Shown: positions 48,910 to 58,428, counted from the first letter of the stretch. The stretch is 64,000 bases of DNA from Streptomyces antnestii (GCF_004005495.1 NZ_RZYA01000001.1:558001-622000), one strand, 5' to 3'. Notes: generated by a model from the letters alone, not told the origin. Numbers and translations: made by a program.

Positions 48910-51605
48910 GGGCGCACCCCTTCCTCTTCGTCTGTCGCCGCGAGCCCGAGGTAGGCCTCGGTGAGCCGGTCGGCGCGTACGTCCGCGCGCGGGCCGCACC
49001 AGGCGACGCGGCCCCGGTCGAGATACGCGACGGTGTCCGCGACGCCGAGGATCTCGGTGGCCTTCTCCTCGACGAGGAGCAACCCCGTTCCGGCGTCCCG
49101 GAGTTCGGTGAGCAGCCCGAACACCTCGTCGACGATGCGGGGCGCGAGCCCGAGGGACGGCTCGTCGGCGATCAGCACGCGTGGTGGTTCCTGGAGGAGC
49201 GGGGCGAGGGCGAGCAGCTGCTGTTCGCCGCCCGACAGCGCGCCCGCGACGACGCCCCGGCGGGCGGCGAGCCCCGCGAAGCGCGCGTACACGGCCTCGC
49301 GCGCGTGCTTGTCGGGGAGGTGCAGGGTGAGGTTCTCCTCGATGGTGAGGGCGGGGAAGATGCCGCGCCCTTCGGGGGCGAGGAGGACACCGGCCCGCGC
49401 GCGGCGGACGGGGCCCTCGCGGGTGGCGTCCCGCCCGGCGACGTACACCTGTCCCGCAAGGGGTGCGAGCAGGCCGGCCGCCGTGCGGCAAGTGGTCGAC
49501 TTCCCGGCGCCGTTGGGCCCGAGCAGGGCGACGATCTCGCCGGGGCGCACGGTGAGGTCCACGCCGTGCAGGACGGGAGCGCCGTCGTATCCGGCGTGCA
49601 GGCCGCGCAGTTCGAGTACGGGCGGGGTGCCTTGCGCGGGCGCCGGGCGGGGGGCGGGGACCGTCGCCTCCGGTACGGCCCATGGTTGCGCGGGTTTCGC
49701 GCTCCGCCGCCGGTGCCGCCGTACCGAGAGCGCCGCGCAGTATCCGTCCGGGTCGTTGGCGAGGGCGAGGCCCGCGAGCCCGAACAGGACGACCGGCAGG
49801 TGCACGGAGCTCGTGACGTGGTCGGCCACGACGTGCGGCACGATCGCGTACACGAGGCCCGCGACGACGGCGAACTGCGGGCGCCGCACCCCGGCCGCGA
49901 CGACCACCGCGAGCCAGATGAGGCCCGTCATCGCGGTGAAGTCGGTAGCGGTGATACGGGTGTTGTACGACGCGTACATCACGCCGCCGAAGCCCGCGAG
50001 GCCCGCCGAGAGGGTGAAGAGGAGGAGTTTGGTGCGGACGACGGAGACACCGGAGGCCATCGCGGCGGCGGGCGCGGAGCGCACGGCGAGCATGGCGCGG
50101 CCCGACGGCGAGTTCCGCAGCGCCGCGAGAGCGGCCACGGCGGCCGCGCACAGGACGACCATGGCGACGCCCATCGCCCGGTCGTCGCTCAGGTCGACGG
50201 GTCCGAGGACGGGGCGCGGGATCTCCCAGCCGGTGTCGCCGTTGCGCAGCCAGCCGATCTGGAAGAGGACCTGGTCGGCGAGGAAGGCGAGGGCGAGGGT
50301 GGCGAGCGCGAGGGTCCTGCCCCCGAGGCGCAGCGCGGGCAGTGCCACCAGCGCGCCGAGGAGCGCCGCGACGCACGTGCCGACGAGCGCCGCCGCGATG
50401 AACGGCCAGCCGTGGCTCATCAGGAGCCCGGCCACGAGCGCCGCGCCGGTGACGAACGTGGCCTGCGCGAGGGACACCATCGCGCCGAGTCCGGTCACGA
50501 CGGTGAAGGAGACGAAGACGAGGGAGAGGGCGAGGCCCTGGGCGAGGATGCCGCTCCAGAACGGGGTCGTCACCGTGTAGAAGGCGACCGCGAGCAGGAC
50601 GGCCGCCGCCGCCCACGGACCCCAGGTCCGCATCCAGGAGCGGCCCGCCAGGTAGTCGACGGGCGGCGCGTCGACGGCTGCCGTGCCCGCCGTGCGCTGC
50701 CGCCGGGTGAGCAGCAGCAGTCCGGCGAACAGGATCAGGAAGGGGACCGCGGTGCGGAACCCGGTGATGCCTTCCGCGAAGGAGGCGTAGCCGGCGACGA
50801 GGTTCTGCAGGACGCCGAGCCCGAGTCCGCCCGCGAACGCGAGGGGTACGGAGGCGAAGCGCCCGAGCACTGCGGCGGTCGCCGACACGAACAGGAACAG
50901 GGTGAAGTCGTGCGCGGACAGGCCGAGCAGCGGGGTGGCGAGAACCCCGGCGAGGCCCGCGAGGCCGGACGACAGCATCCACGCCACGGTGGAGAGCCGG
51001 TCGGCGCTCATGCCGCGCAGTTCGACGAGGGAGCGGTTGTCGACGGCGGCCCGCAGGCGCAGGCCGAGCGTCGTGTGCCGCATCAGGATCCACAGGCCGA
51101 GCGCGACGGCGGCGGTCGCCACCCAGGTGATCAGCTGGTCGGAGTCGATGCCGACGCCGTCCATGAGCTGCCAGTTCTTCGCCGGGCTCGGGCCGATACC
51201 CGGAAGCCCGAACTGGTTCTCCGCGGGCTTGACCGGCACCCCCGCGTCGTCGAGGAGTTCGACGATCCACAGGCCGAGGGCGGGCAGCGCGACGAGCAGG
51301 CCGATGGTCGCCACGATCTGCGCGGTCTCGCCGACGCGCGCCAGCTTGCGGAACATCAGCCGGTCAAGTCCCCATCCCAGCAGGGGAGATACGACACAGA
51401 CGAGCAGGAGCGCGGTCGGTACGGCGGGCCAGCCGAGGCCCGAGTGGAGTTCGTAGAAGGCGAGCGCGCACAGGTAAGCGGTGGCGCCGTGCGCGAAGTT
51501 GAAGAGTCCGGAGGCCGAGTAGGACAGGACGAGGCCGGTGGCGAGGAGCGCGTACAGCGCACCCGACACGAGCCCGCTCAGCACGAAGGCAAGCAGGTCG
51601 GACAT
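48906..51605 (-). CDS. Fused branched-chain-type ABC permease-permease-ATPase (LivH-LivM-LivF)
   Basis: 899 aa in one open frame. Residues about 1-290 are LivH-like (LVSGALYALLATGLVLSYSASGLFNFAHGATAYLCALAFYEL, LAGVLATPLLGLSAHDFTLFL); 320-620 are LivM-like (GLALSLVFVSFTVVTGLGAMVSLAQATFVTGAALVAGLL, AVRSAPAAAMASGVSVVRTKLLLFTLSAGLAGFGGVMYA); 660-899 are a LivF ATPase (GPNGAGKSTTCRT, ALSGGEQQLLAL, LIADEPSLGLAPRIV). The usual separate genes are joined without loss. Paired with livG and livK it forms a complete importer of hydrophobic amino acids or related compounds. Confidence 0.93.
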   Translation of the reverse strand: MSDLLAFVLSGLVSGALYALLATGLVLSYSASGLFNFAHGATAYLCALAFYELHSGLGWPAVPTALLLVCVVSPLLGWGLDRLMFRKLARVGETAQIVATIGLLVALPALGLWIVELLDDAGVPVKPAENQFGLPGIGPSPAKNWQLMDGVGIDSDQLITWVATAAVALGLWILMRHTTLGLRLRAAVDNRSLVELRGMSADRLSTVAWMLSSGLAGLAGVLATPLLGLSAHDFTLFLFVSATAAVLGRFASVPLAFAGGLGLGVLQNLVAGYASFAEGITGFRTAVPFLILFAGLLLLTRRQRTAGTAAVDAPPVDYLAGRSWMRTWGPWAAAAVLLAVAFYTVTTPFWSGILAQGLALSLVFVSFTVVTGLGAMVSLAQATFVTGAALVAGLLMSHGWPFIAAALVGTCVAALLGALVALPALRLGGRTLALATLALAFLADQVLFQIGWLRNGDTGWEIPRPVLGPVDLSDDRAMGVAMVVLCAAAVAALAALRNSPSGRAMLAVRSAPAAAMASGVSVVRTKLLLFTLSAGLAGFGGVMYASYNTRITATDFTAMTGLIWLAVVVAAGVRRPQFAVVAGLVYAIVPHVVADHVTSSVHLPVVLFGLAGLALANDPDGYCAALSVRRHRRRSAKPAQPWAVPEATVPAPRPAPAQGTPPVLELRGLHAGYDGAPVLHGVDLTVRPGEIVALLGPNGAGKSTTCRTAAGLLAPLAGQVYVAGRDATREGPVRRARAGVLLAPEGRGIFPALTIEENLTLHLPDKHAREAVYARFAGLAARRGVVAGALSGGEQQLLALAPLLQEPPRVLIADEPSLGLAPRIVDEVFGLLTELRDAGTGLLLVEEKATEILGVADTVAYLDRGRVAWCGPRADVRADRLTEAYLGLAATDEEEGVRP

Positions 51606-51617
51606 GCGGGTCGCCCC

Positions 51618-52883
51618 CTACTTGAACGGGATGGGCTCGTAGCACTTGAAGGGCGACGAGACGTGGTACGCCCCGTTCCTGAGCTGGACGAGGGCGCCGC
51701 AGCCGAACGCCTGCTTCTGTCCCCCGGGCAGGGACCGGTCGCCGACCATGGTGCCGGTGTCGGAGAACCCGTCCGCGGCCTTCTGGAAGGAGGCGACCGT
51801 CAGGTCCCGGCCCGCCTTCTTCGCGATGGCGAGGAAGAGGTCGGCGGACATGTAGCCGGTCATCATGTGCATGTTGAGCGGCACGTCCTTGCCGCCGGAC
51901 GCCTTCTTGATGTCGGCCTTGAACCGGTCCATGTCCGCGGACTTCGTCTCGAACGGCGCGAAGGTCAGCAGCACGTGCACGCCGTCGAGCGCCTCCTTCG
52001 TCGCGCTCTTGGCGAGCAGCCCGGGGTCGTAGTCGGTCGGGTCGGTGAGCACGCCCTTGTACCCGGTGCGCTTGACGGCGGTGAACAGGCCGATGTTGTA
52101 CGGGGTCTGCATCACGGAGACCACGATGTCGGGCGCCTTGCCGCCGTTGCTGCGCAGGATCTCCTTCGTGTACGCCGACCAGTCGCTGGGCACCGAGGTG
52201 GCCGGCACGGACGACTTGGCGAAGGTGACCTTGTAGCCGGCGGACGCGAAGCTCTGCTTGTAGGTGCGGATGGCGAAGGTGCCCGCGTCGTTGTCGTTGG
52301 CGAGGATGGCGACGGTCTTGCCCCGGGAGCCGTGGGTGACCTGCTTGAGCCCCTCCGGCCACTGCTGGGAGATGGTGCCGCCCGGCATCGGGACCAGACA
52401 GCCCGTCATGCCGTACATGTAGCTGGGCCCGCAGAACGACGGGATGGTGCCCCAGCCGAACGTCGGGACCTGCTGCTTCTGCAGGAAGTCGGCGCCGGAG
52501 AAGGTGACCGAGCTCATCGGTGCGATGGCGAACACCTTGTCCTGCTGGACGAGTTTGCGGGCCGCGGCGAGGTTTCTGGCCGGGTCCTGGCCGTCGTCCT
52601 CGGCGCCCAGGTAGTCGATCTTCCTGCCGTTGATCCCGCCCTCGGCGTTGGCGCGGTCGAAGCGGGCCTTCGCGCCGAGGTCGGTGTCCTTCTTGCTGTA
52701 GCCGCTGGCGGTCGTCATGGAGACGATGCCGCCGACCTTGATGGCCTTGTCGGTCACTCCGCGGGCCGGACTCCCCTTGCCGTCAGGGGAGTTGCCTGAG
52801 TTACCGGTGGCCGCGGAGTTGCAGGCGGTGGCGAGCAGCAGTGCCGCCACGGTGGCGGTGATGGCGCGGATCGATCGCGACAC
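51618..52883 (-). CDS. livK: Branched-chain amino acid-type substrate-binding lipoprotein (LivK-type)
   Basis: 421 aa. Lipoprotein signal RSIRAITATVAALLLATAC with lipobox LATAC (Cys at about residue 20). Mature part is a periplasmic-binding-protein type I fold: IKVGGIVSMTTASGYSKKDTDLGAKARFDRANAEGGINGRKIDYLGAEDDGQDPARN. GTG start with GGAGGGGG upstream. Gene order livK - fused permeases/ATPase - livG. Upstream, two exact 13-bp repeats act as likely operators. Confidence 0.9.
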   Translation of the reverse strand: MSRSIRAITATVAALLLATACNSAATGNSGNSPDGKGSPARGVTDKAIKVGGIVSMTTASGYSKKDTDLGAKARFDRANAEGGINGRKIDYLGAEDDGQDPARNLAAARKLVQQDKVFAIAPMSSVTFSGADFLQKQQVPTFGWGTIPSFCGPSYMYGMTGCLVPMPGGTISQQWPEGLKQVTHGSRGKTVAILANDNDAGTFAIRTYKQSFASAGYKVTFAKSSVPATSVPSDWSAYTKEILRSNGGKAPDIVVSVMQTPYNIGLFTAVKRTGYKGVLTDPTDYDPGLLAKSATKEALDGVHVLLTFAPFETKSADMDRFKADIKKASGGKDVPLNMHMMTGYMSADLFLAIAKKAGRDLTVASFQKAADGFSDTGTMVGDRSLPGGQKQAFGCGALVQLRNGAYHVSSPFKCYEPIPFK

Positions 52884-52926
52884 GGTGGGCCCCCTCCGTC
52901 GAGTGAGGGTGATTCTGTGTGCGACC

Positions 52927-52972
52927 TGATGAACCGTCAATAACTGACGCATCGGTAATTGATGAACCGTCA
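52927..52972 (-). promoter_or_regulatory. Tandem operator array upstream of livK
   Basis: TGATGAACCGTCA occurs exactly at 52927-52939 and 52960-52972, with start-to-start distance 33 bp (three turns), and a partly matching inverted copy (CTGACGCATC) lies between them. The array is 44-89 bp before the livK start. Regulator unknown, TetR-type by pattern. Confidence 0.55.
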
Positions 52973-53038
52973 GAAACGGTATGCGGCCTGCTCGGGGCGG
53001 GGTGGCGGGGTTACCGCCGGGAACGTACCGGCGCGGAA

Positions 53039-54865
53039 TCAGCCCCGGTACAGTGCCTCGACCTCCTCGGCGTACGCCTCCTCGATCGCCTTCCGCTTCA
53101 GCTTCAGGGACGGCGTGAGCAGCCCGTGCTCCTCGGTGAACTGGTAGGCCAGTATCCGGAACGTACGGATCGACTCGGCCTGCGAGACCAGGGTGTTGGC
53201 CGCCACGACGGCCCTGCGCACCTCGGTCTCCAGGTCCGGGTCGTGGACCAGCTGGGCGGGCTTGAGCGGCGGCTTGCCGCGCATCGTCAGCCAGTGCTCG
53301 ACGGCCTCGGAGTCAAGGGTGACGAGCGCGGCGACGTACGGCCGGTCGTTGCCCACGACGATGCACTGCGCCACCAGCGGATGGTCGCGCACCCGCTCCT
53401 CCAGCTGCTGCGGCGAGACGCTCTTGCCGCCGGAGGTCACCAGGATCTCCTTCTTGCGGCCGGTGATCGTCAGATACCCGTCCTCGTCGAGCGCGCCGAG
53501 GTCACCGGTGGCCAGCCAGCCGTCGTGCAGCGTGGCGTCGGTGGCCTTCGGGTCGTTCAGGTAGCCCTGGAACACGTTCGGGCCGTAGAGCCACACCTCG
53601 CCGTCGTCGGCGATGTGGACCGTCGTGCCGGGGACGGCCCGGCCGACCGTGCCGTACCGGGTCTGCTCCGGCGGGTTCGCGGCCGCCGCCGCGGTGGACT
53701 CCGTGAGGCCGTAACCCTCGTAGATCGTGACGCCGGCGCCCGCGAAGAACAGGCCGAGGCGGCGGTCCATCCCGGAGCCGCCCGACATCGCGTGCCGCAC
53801 CTTGCCGCCCATCGCGTCGCGGACCTTGGAGTAGACGAGCTTGTCGAAGACGCTGTGCTGGACGCGCAGCGACGCGGACGGCCCGGGGCCCGTACCGAAC
53901 GCCTTCGCCTCCTGCGCGTCCGCGTACCGCACCGCGCACTCCACGGCCTTGTCGAACGGACCCGTCTTGCCGTCCTTCTCGGCCTTGCGGCGGGCCGCGT
54001 TGAAGACCTTCTCGAAGATGTACGGAACGGCGAGGATGAACGTCGGGCGGAACGCCTGCAGGTCGGGCAGCAGGGCCGCCGCGTTGAGCTGCGGCTGGTG
54101 GCCCAGCATGACGCCGCCGCGGATCGCGGCGATCTGCACCATGCGGCCGAAGACGTGTGCCAGCGGCAGGAACAGCAGCGTCTTGGCCTCGTCGCCGCGC
54201 TTGGAGTGGAACACGGGCTCCCAGCGGCCGACCATCGTGTCCGCCTCGAACATGAAGTTCGCGTGGCTGATGACACAGCCCTTGGGGCGGCCCGTGGTGC
54301 CCGAGGTGTAGATGATCGTGGCGACGGCGTCGGGGGTGACGGCGCGGCGGTGGCGGTGCACCACCTCGTCGTCGATGTGCGTGCCCGACGCGGTGATCTC
54401 GGCCACCGGATCCCGGTCCAGCTGCCACATCCGGCTGAGCGAGGGCAGCCGGTCGATGACGGTCGCCATCGTCATGGCGTGGTCCTCGTGCTCCACGAGC
54501 ACCGCCGACACCTGCGCGTCGTACAGGGTCCAGAAGACCTGCTCGGCCGAGGCCGTGGGGTAGATCGGCACGACCTGGGCGCCGACCGTCCACAGCGCGA
54601 AGTCGAACAGGGTCCACTCGTAGCGGGTCCTGGACATGATCGCGACGCGGTCGCCGAACCGGACGCCCTGCGCGAGCAGCCCCTTGGCGAGCCCGAGCAC
54701 CTCGTCACGGAACTCGGCTCTCGTGACGTCGCGCCAGCGGCCGGCGTCGTCCTTGCGGCCGAGCGCGACACGCGTCGGATCGTCAAGGGCGTGGTCGAAC
54801 ACGACGTCGGCCAGACCGCCCACCGGCGGCGCCGACGCCAGAGGGGGGGAGGTGAACTCGCGCAA
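53039..54865 (-). CDS. fadD: Long-chain-fatty-acid-CoA ligase (AMP-binding)
   Basis: 608 aa. ANL superfamily: AIMSRTRYEWTLFDFALWTVGAQVVPIYPTASAEQ, the P-loop-like IIYTSGTTGRPKGCVISHANF, EGYGLTESTAA, WLATGDLGALDEDGYLTITGRKKEILVTSGGKSVSPQQLEE. It activates fatty acids to acyl-CoA via an acyl-adenylate. TTG start (54865) with GGAG 5-6 nt upstream. Monocistronic by spacing, 155 bp upstream of the livK start. A TetR-like palindrome lies at 55014-55029. Confidence 0.92.
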   Translation of the reverse strand: MREFTSPPLASAPPVGGLADVVFDHALDDPTRVALGRKDDAGRWRDVTRAEFRDEVLGLAKGLLAQGVRFGDRVAIMSRTRYEWTLFDFALWTVGAQVVPIYPTASAEQVFWTLYDAQVSAVLVEHEDHAMTMATVIDRLPSLSRMWQLDRDPVAEITASGTHIDDEVVHRHRRAVTPDAVATIIYTSGTTGRPKGCVISHANFMFEADTMVGRWEPVFHSKRGDEAKTLLFLPLAHVFGRMVQIAAIRGGVMLGHQPQLNAAALLPDLQAFRPTFILAVPYIFEKVFNAARRKAEKDGKTGPFDKAVECAVRYADAQEAKAFGTGPGPSASLRVQHSVFDKLVYSKVRDAMGGKVRHAMSGGSGMDRRLGLFFAGAGVTIYEGYGLTESTAAAAANPPEQTRYGTVGRAVPGTTVHIADDGEVWLYGPNVFQGYLNDPKATDATLHDGWLATGDLGALDEDGYLTITGRKKEILVTSGGKSVSPQQLEERVRDHPLVAQCIVVGNDRPYVAALVTLDSEAVEHWLTMRGKPPLKPAQLVHDPDLETEVRRAVVAANTLVSQAESIRTFRILAYQFTEEHGLLTPSLKLKRKAIEEAYAEEVEALYRG

Positions 54866-55013
54866 TGTTGCTCCTCGTGGCGCTCCGCACAGCGCCGGTG
54901 ACGGTACCCCACCGCGAGCCCCGGCGGGAGGGGCCCAAATGAACCGGAGCGCGCCGAATATGCACTGGTCAGCCGGTGAAATACGGCCACAAGGGGAAGG
55001 GCGGGACAGAATT

Positions 55014-55029
55014 CTTACGGGTTAGTAAG
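55014..55029 (-). promoter_or_regulatory. CTTAC-N6-GTAAG inverted repeat upstream of fadD
   Basis: 5-bp arms around a 6-bp spacer, about 150 bp before the fadD start. Sites of this form (TTAC...GTAA) occur upstream of fatty-acid genes controlled by TetR-type repressors. The rest of the 54866-55169 gap shows only a 28-codon ORF (54939-55025, plus) that I do not trust. Confidence 0.4.
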
Positions 55030-55169
55030 TTTCGGTGGCGTAATCTCCACGGAATCTGTACCGAGCGGTTACCGAGGGTCCGCTGCGGGGTTTTTGGGCG
55101 GAGTAGTCGGTTCCGATTTCTCCACGGACGTCCCCGGGCCCGCACAGACGTGGATCCGCGCCATGAACC

Positions 55170-56039
55170 TCAGCGGCTGCGGTGGAGCCGGTCGCCCCCG
55201 TCGAGGATCGCCTGCGCGAGCGCCTGCGCCGCCTCACCCTGCCCACGGCCCCGCCGCGGCCCGTGCAGCAGCACGAAGTCCACCTCACCCAGCTCCGGCA
55301 GCCCCGCCCGCTCCGGCACGCGGACCAGGCCCGGCGGGATCAGGCCCCGCGAGTGCGCCATCACACCGAGACCCGCCCGGGCCGCCGCGATCAGACCGTT
55401 CAGGCTGCCGCTCGTGCAGGCCACGCGCCAGGCCCGCCCGTGCCGCTCGAGCGCCTCGAAGGCCAGGGCGCGCGTAATCCCGGGCGGCGGGTACACGATG
55501 AGCGGCACCGGACGCTCCGGGTCCAGACGCAGTCGCTCCGAGCCGATCCACACCAGCCGGTCGTGCCACACCGACTCGCCCCGCGGGTCCTCGGGCCGCC
55601 GCTTGGCGAGCACCAGGTCGAGCTTGCCCGCGTCGAGCTGCTCGTGCAGCGTCCCCGACAGCTCGACCGTCAGCTCCAGGTCCACCTCGGGGTGGTCGTG
55701 CCGGAACGCCTCCAGGATCTCGGTGAGCCGGGTCAGGACGAAGTCCTCCGACGCCCCGAAGCGCAGCCGGCCGCGCAGCCGCGTCCCGGTGAAGAACGCG
55801 GACGCCTGCTCGTGCACCTCCAGGATCCGGCGCGCGAAGCCGAGCATCGCCTCACCGTCCTCCGTGAGCTCCACCGTGTGCGTGTCCCGCGTGAACAGCG
55901 TCCGCCCCGTGGCGTCCTCCAGGCGCCGCACGTGCTGGCTCACCGTGGACTGGCGCAGGCCGAGGCGGCGGGCGGCCTGGGTGAAGCTCAGCGTCTGGGC
56001 CACCGCGAGGAACGTACGCAGCTGCGAAGGGTCGTACAC
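55170..56039 (-). CDS. LysR-family transcriptional regulator
   Basis: 289 aa from GTG 56039 (VYDPSQLRTFLAVAQ); ATG 56063 is possible. HTH: LRTFLAVAQTLSFTQAARRLGLRQSTVSQHVRRLEDATGRTLFTRD. The effector domain follows (LRFGASEDFVLTRLTEILEAFRHDHPEVDLELTVELSGTLHEQLDAGKLDLVLAKR). Divergent from the SBF transporter with a 123-bp gap, so it probably controls that gene. Confidence 0.92.
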   Translation of the reverse strand: MYDPSQLRTFLAVAQTLSFTQAARRLGLRQSTVSQHVRRLEDATGRTLFTRDTHTVELTEDGEAMLGFARRILEVHEQASAFFTGTRLRGRLRFGASEDFVLTRLTEILEAFRHDHPEVDLELTVELSGTLHEQLDAGKLDLVLAKRRPEDPRGESVWHDRLVWIGSERLRLDPERPVPLIVYPPPGITRALAFEALERHGRAWRVACTSGSLNGLIAAARAGLGVMAHSRGLIPPGLVRVPERAGLPELGEVDFVLLHGPRRGRGQGEAAQALAQAILDGGDRLHRSR

Positions 56040-56162
56040 GTCACCGACCTTACCCCCGCTCATCGCGGAACGTGATGACAGTCAGTGCGGTATGCAGGAT
56101 TCCCGATCGCGGTGTTCCGGAGGACGATGGAGAGGGCACGACCTGAACCGACAGCAAGGAAC

Positions 56163-57233
56163 ATGGAACCCGTGAAACGCCTGACTTGGCCCGCCTGGAT
56201 GCCGGTCGACCCCTACATCCTGGCGCTCATCGGCACGGTGGGCCTCGCGGCGCTCCTGCCCGCGCGCGGCGGTGCGGCCGACGTCGCGTCCGGCGCCTCG
56301 ACCACCGCCGTCGCCTTCCTCTTCTTCCTCTACGGGGCGCGCCTGTCGACCCGGGAGGCGCTCGACGGCCTCAGGCACTGGCGGCTCCACGTGACGGTCC
56401 TCGCCGCCACGTTCGTCGTCTTCCCGCTCCTCGGCCTCGCGGCCCGCGGCTTCGTCCCCGTCTTCCTGACGCCGTCCCTGTACGACGGGCTGCTCTTCCT
56501 CACCCTCGTGCCCTCGACGATCCAGTCGTCGATCGCCTTCACCTCCATGGCCCGCGGCAACGTGCCCGCGGCGATCTGCGCGGGCTCCTTCTCCTCGCTC
56601 GCCGGCATCGTCGTCACCCCGCTGCTCGCGGCGGGGCTGCTCGGCAACAGCGGCGGCGGATTCTCCGCGGACTCCCTCGTCAAGATCGTGCTTCAGCTGC
56701 TCGTGCCGTTCCTCGCCGGGCAGTTCCTGCGCCGCTGGGTCGGCTCCTTCATCGCGCGGCACAAGAAGGTCCTCGGCTACGTGGACCGCGGCTCGATCCT
56801 CCTCGTCGTCTACACCGCGTTCAGCGAGGGCATGGTCCAGGGCATCTGGCACCAGGTCAGCGCCGTGCGCCTGGCCGGGCTCCTCGTCGTCGAGGCGGTG
56901 CTGCTCGCCGTGATGCTGGCCGCCACCTGGTACGGCGGCAAGGCGCTCGGCTTCGGGCGCGCGGACAGCATCGCGATCCAGTTCGCCGGGTCGAAGAAGT
57001 CCCTGGCGGCCGGGCTGCCCATGGCGAGCGTCCTGTTCGGGGCGCACGCGTCCCTCGCCGTGCTGCCGCTGATGCTGTTCCACCAGATGCAGCTGATGGT
57101 GTGCGCGGTGATCGCCAAACGCCGGGCGCGCGACCGCCTGGAGCAGGCCGGCGCGGACAGGGAGCAGGTCAGCGCGGGCGAGCGAGCCGCAGCGCCACGA
57201 ACCGCGGCCGGTACAGCGACACGTTCCGGCTGA
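56163..57233 (+). CDS. SBF-family (bile acid:sodium symporter/SLC10A7-like) transporter
   Basis: 356 aa from ATG 56163 (GTG at 56172 is possible). Ten predicted TM helices; TTAVAFLFFLYGARLSTREALDGLRHW, SLYDGLLFLTLVPSTIQSSIAFTSMARGNVPAAICAGSFSSLAGIVVTPLLAAGLL and IAIQFAGSKKSLAAGLPMASVLFGAHASLAVLPLMLFHQMQLMV fit the SBF-like putative Na+-dependent carriers. Substrate unknown. The C-terminal 65 bp overlap the convergent propeller gene. Confidence 0.9.
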   Translation: MEPVKRLTWPAWMPVDPYILALIGTVGLAALLPARGGAADVASGASTTAVAFLFFLYGARLSTREALDGLRHWRLHVTVLAATFVVFPLLGLAARGFVPVFLTPSLYDGLLFLTLVPSTIQSSIAFTSMARGNVPAAICAGSFSSLAGIVVTPLLAAGLLGNSGGGFSADSLVKIVLQLLVPFLAGQFLRRWVGSFIARHKKVLGYVDRGSILLVVYTAFSEGMVQGIWHQVSAVRLAGLLVVEAVLLAVMLAATWYGGKALGFGRADSIAIQFAGSKKSLAAGLPMASVLFGAHASLAVLPLMLFHQMQLMVCAVIAKRRARDRLEQAGADREQVSAGERAAAPRTAAGTATRSG

Positions 57234-58419
57234 CCTGCGCCTGAGCGGTGCCGGGCGTCGCGTCGAGCCAGTTGACGTCGTAACTCAGGAGCAGCCGCCC
57301 ACCCCCGCCGCCGAGCTCCGGATGGGCCTGCGGATTGTAGGCGGCCACGCCGGAGCGGACCGGCCCGTCGCGCGGCAGCGGCGCCTCGAAACCCTTCGCC
57401 GGGCCGTGCCAGGGCCCGGTCGGCGCGCACGCCCAGTACGACGTGACCCGGCTCAGGCCGGCGGTCCCCGCGGCCATGGTGAACAGGACGTACGTACCGC
57501 CGTCGCGCACGACGGTGAACGCGCTGCCGACCCCGCGCCGTTCACCGTCGCCGAGGACCGGTCGTGGCCGTGGGGTCCGTGTCCAGCGTGCGCCGTCCCA
57601 GTAGCGCCACGCCCCCGGCTCGGCCAGCCGGCCGCGCGGCACCCGCGCCACATAGGCCCGGCGGACGGCCCGCTGCCCGTCGTCACCGCCGAACACGTAC
57701 GTCCACCCGCCCCGGCCGACCGCCGTCGTGCCGAACAGGACCCGTCGGCCCGGGTCCGGCACCGCCCGCTGGTCGAGGACGGTCACGACGCTCTCGACGC
57801 GCAGGTCCGACAGCGAGAGTGTGGCGACCTCCGTGGCGGCGGGCACGCCGTAGATCCACGGGCCCGTCCCCGTCGCGCGGGTCCAGAGCAGGACGCGCAG
57901 GACCCGCTCGGCGGAGCCGGGGGAGCGGGGTTCGACGCGGGCCGCGACCGGCCAGCGCCACTGGCCCGGCGCCGGGTCGGGGAACAGGGGCGTGGGGAGC
58001 GTGCGCTCCAGCACGCCCGAACGGCCCGACACCACCGCCGAGTTGCGTACGAAGGGCGCCGACGCGTCGCGCCAGGCGTGCGGCTCGCCCGCCGGGTCGG
58101 GCGGCGCGTGCACCTGCCCGAGATACGTGTCGGAGAACAGCCACAGGACCCGTCCGTCCGGCAGCCGCACCGAGTGCGTCCCGTCGCCGCCCGTCCAGTC
58201 GTCGGCCCGTGACGCGTCGTCGCCGTAGCGGGCGAACGCGAGCGTGCGGCCGCGGTCCGCCGACCAGGACGACACCGTACGGGCCGTGCAGCGCCGGCCG
58301 CCCTCCCGGTCGTGGTCCGGGAGGGCGGTCAGCAGGGCGGCGGCGCACACCAGGGCGAGCAGCAGGCCGAGACCCGCACCCAGATCCCTGCGGCGCACCG
58401 ACTCTTCGGCCGCGGGCAC
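57169..58419 (-). CDS. Membrane-anchored beta-propeller protein (DUF4185/DUF5005-like)
   Basis: 416 aa. One N-terminal TM/signal segment (LGAGLGLLLALVCAAALLTALPD), then a five-bladed propeller-like repeat region with DGRVLWLFSDTYLGQV, NSAVVSGRSG, YVFGGDDGQRAVRRAYVARVPRGRL and SRVTSYWACAPTGPWHG. DUF4185/5005 proteins resemble glycoside-hydrolase-type propellers of unknown substrate. GTG start, 9 bp after the sialidase stop, so co-transcribed with it; the pairing suggests glycan binding or processing on the outer surface. Confidence 0.75.
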   Translation of the reverse strand: MPAAEESVRRRDLGAGLGLLLALVCAAALLTALPDHDREGGRRCTARTVSSWSADRGRTLAFARYGDDASRADDWTGGDGTHSVRLPDGRVLWLFSDTYLGQVHAPPDPAGEPHAWRDASAPFVRNSAVVSGRSGVLERTLPTPLFPDPAPGQWRWPVAARVEPRSPGSAERVLRVLLWTRATGTGPWIYGVPAATEVATLSLSDLRVESVVTVLDQRAVPDPGRRVLFGTTAVGRGGWTYVFGGDDGQRAVRRAYVARVPRGRLAEPGAWRYWDGARWTRTPRPRPVLGDGERRGVGSAFTVVRDGGTYVLFTMAAGTAGLSRVTSYWACAPTGPWHGPAKGFEAPLPRDGPVRSGVAAYNPQAHPELGGGGGRLLLSYDVNWLDATPGTAQAQVSRNVSLYRPRFVALRLARPR

Positions 58420-58428
58420 GCTCGGACG

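Noticed and set aside
54939..55025. 28-codon ORF with a GGGAGGGG-like ribosome site in the fadD/LysR gap
   Set aside because: Too short, no similarity I recognise, and it runs into the likely fadD operator; RBS-like strings are common in GC-rich DNA.
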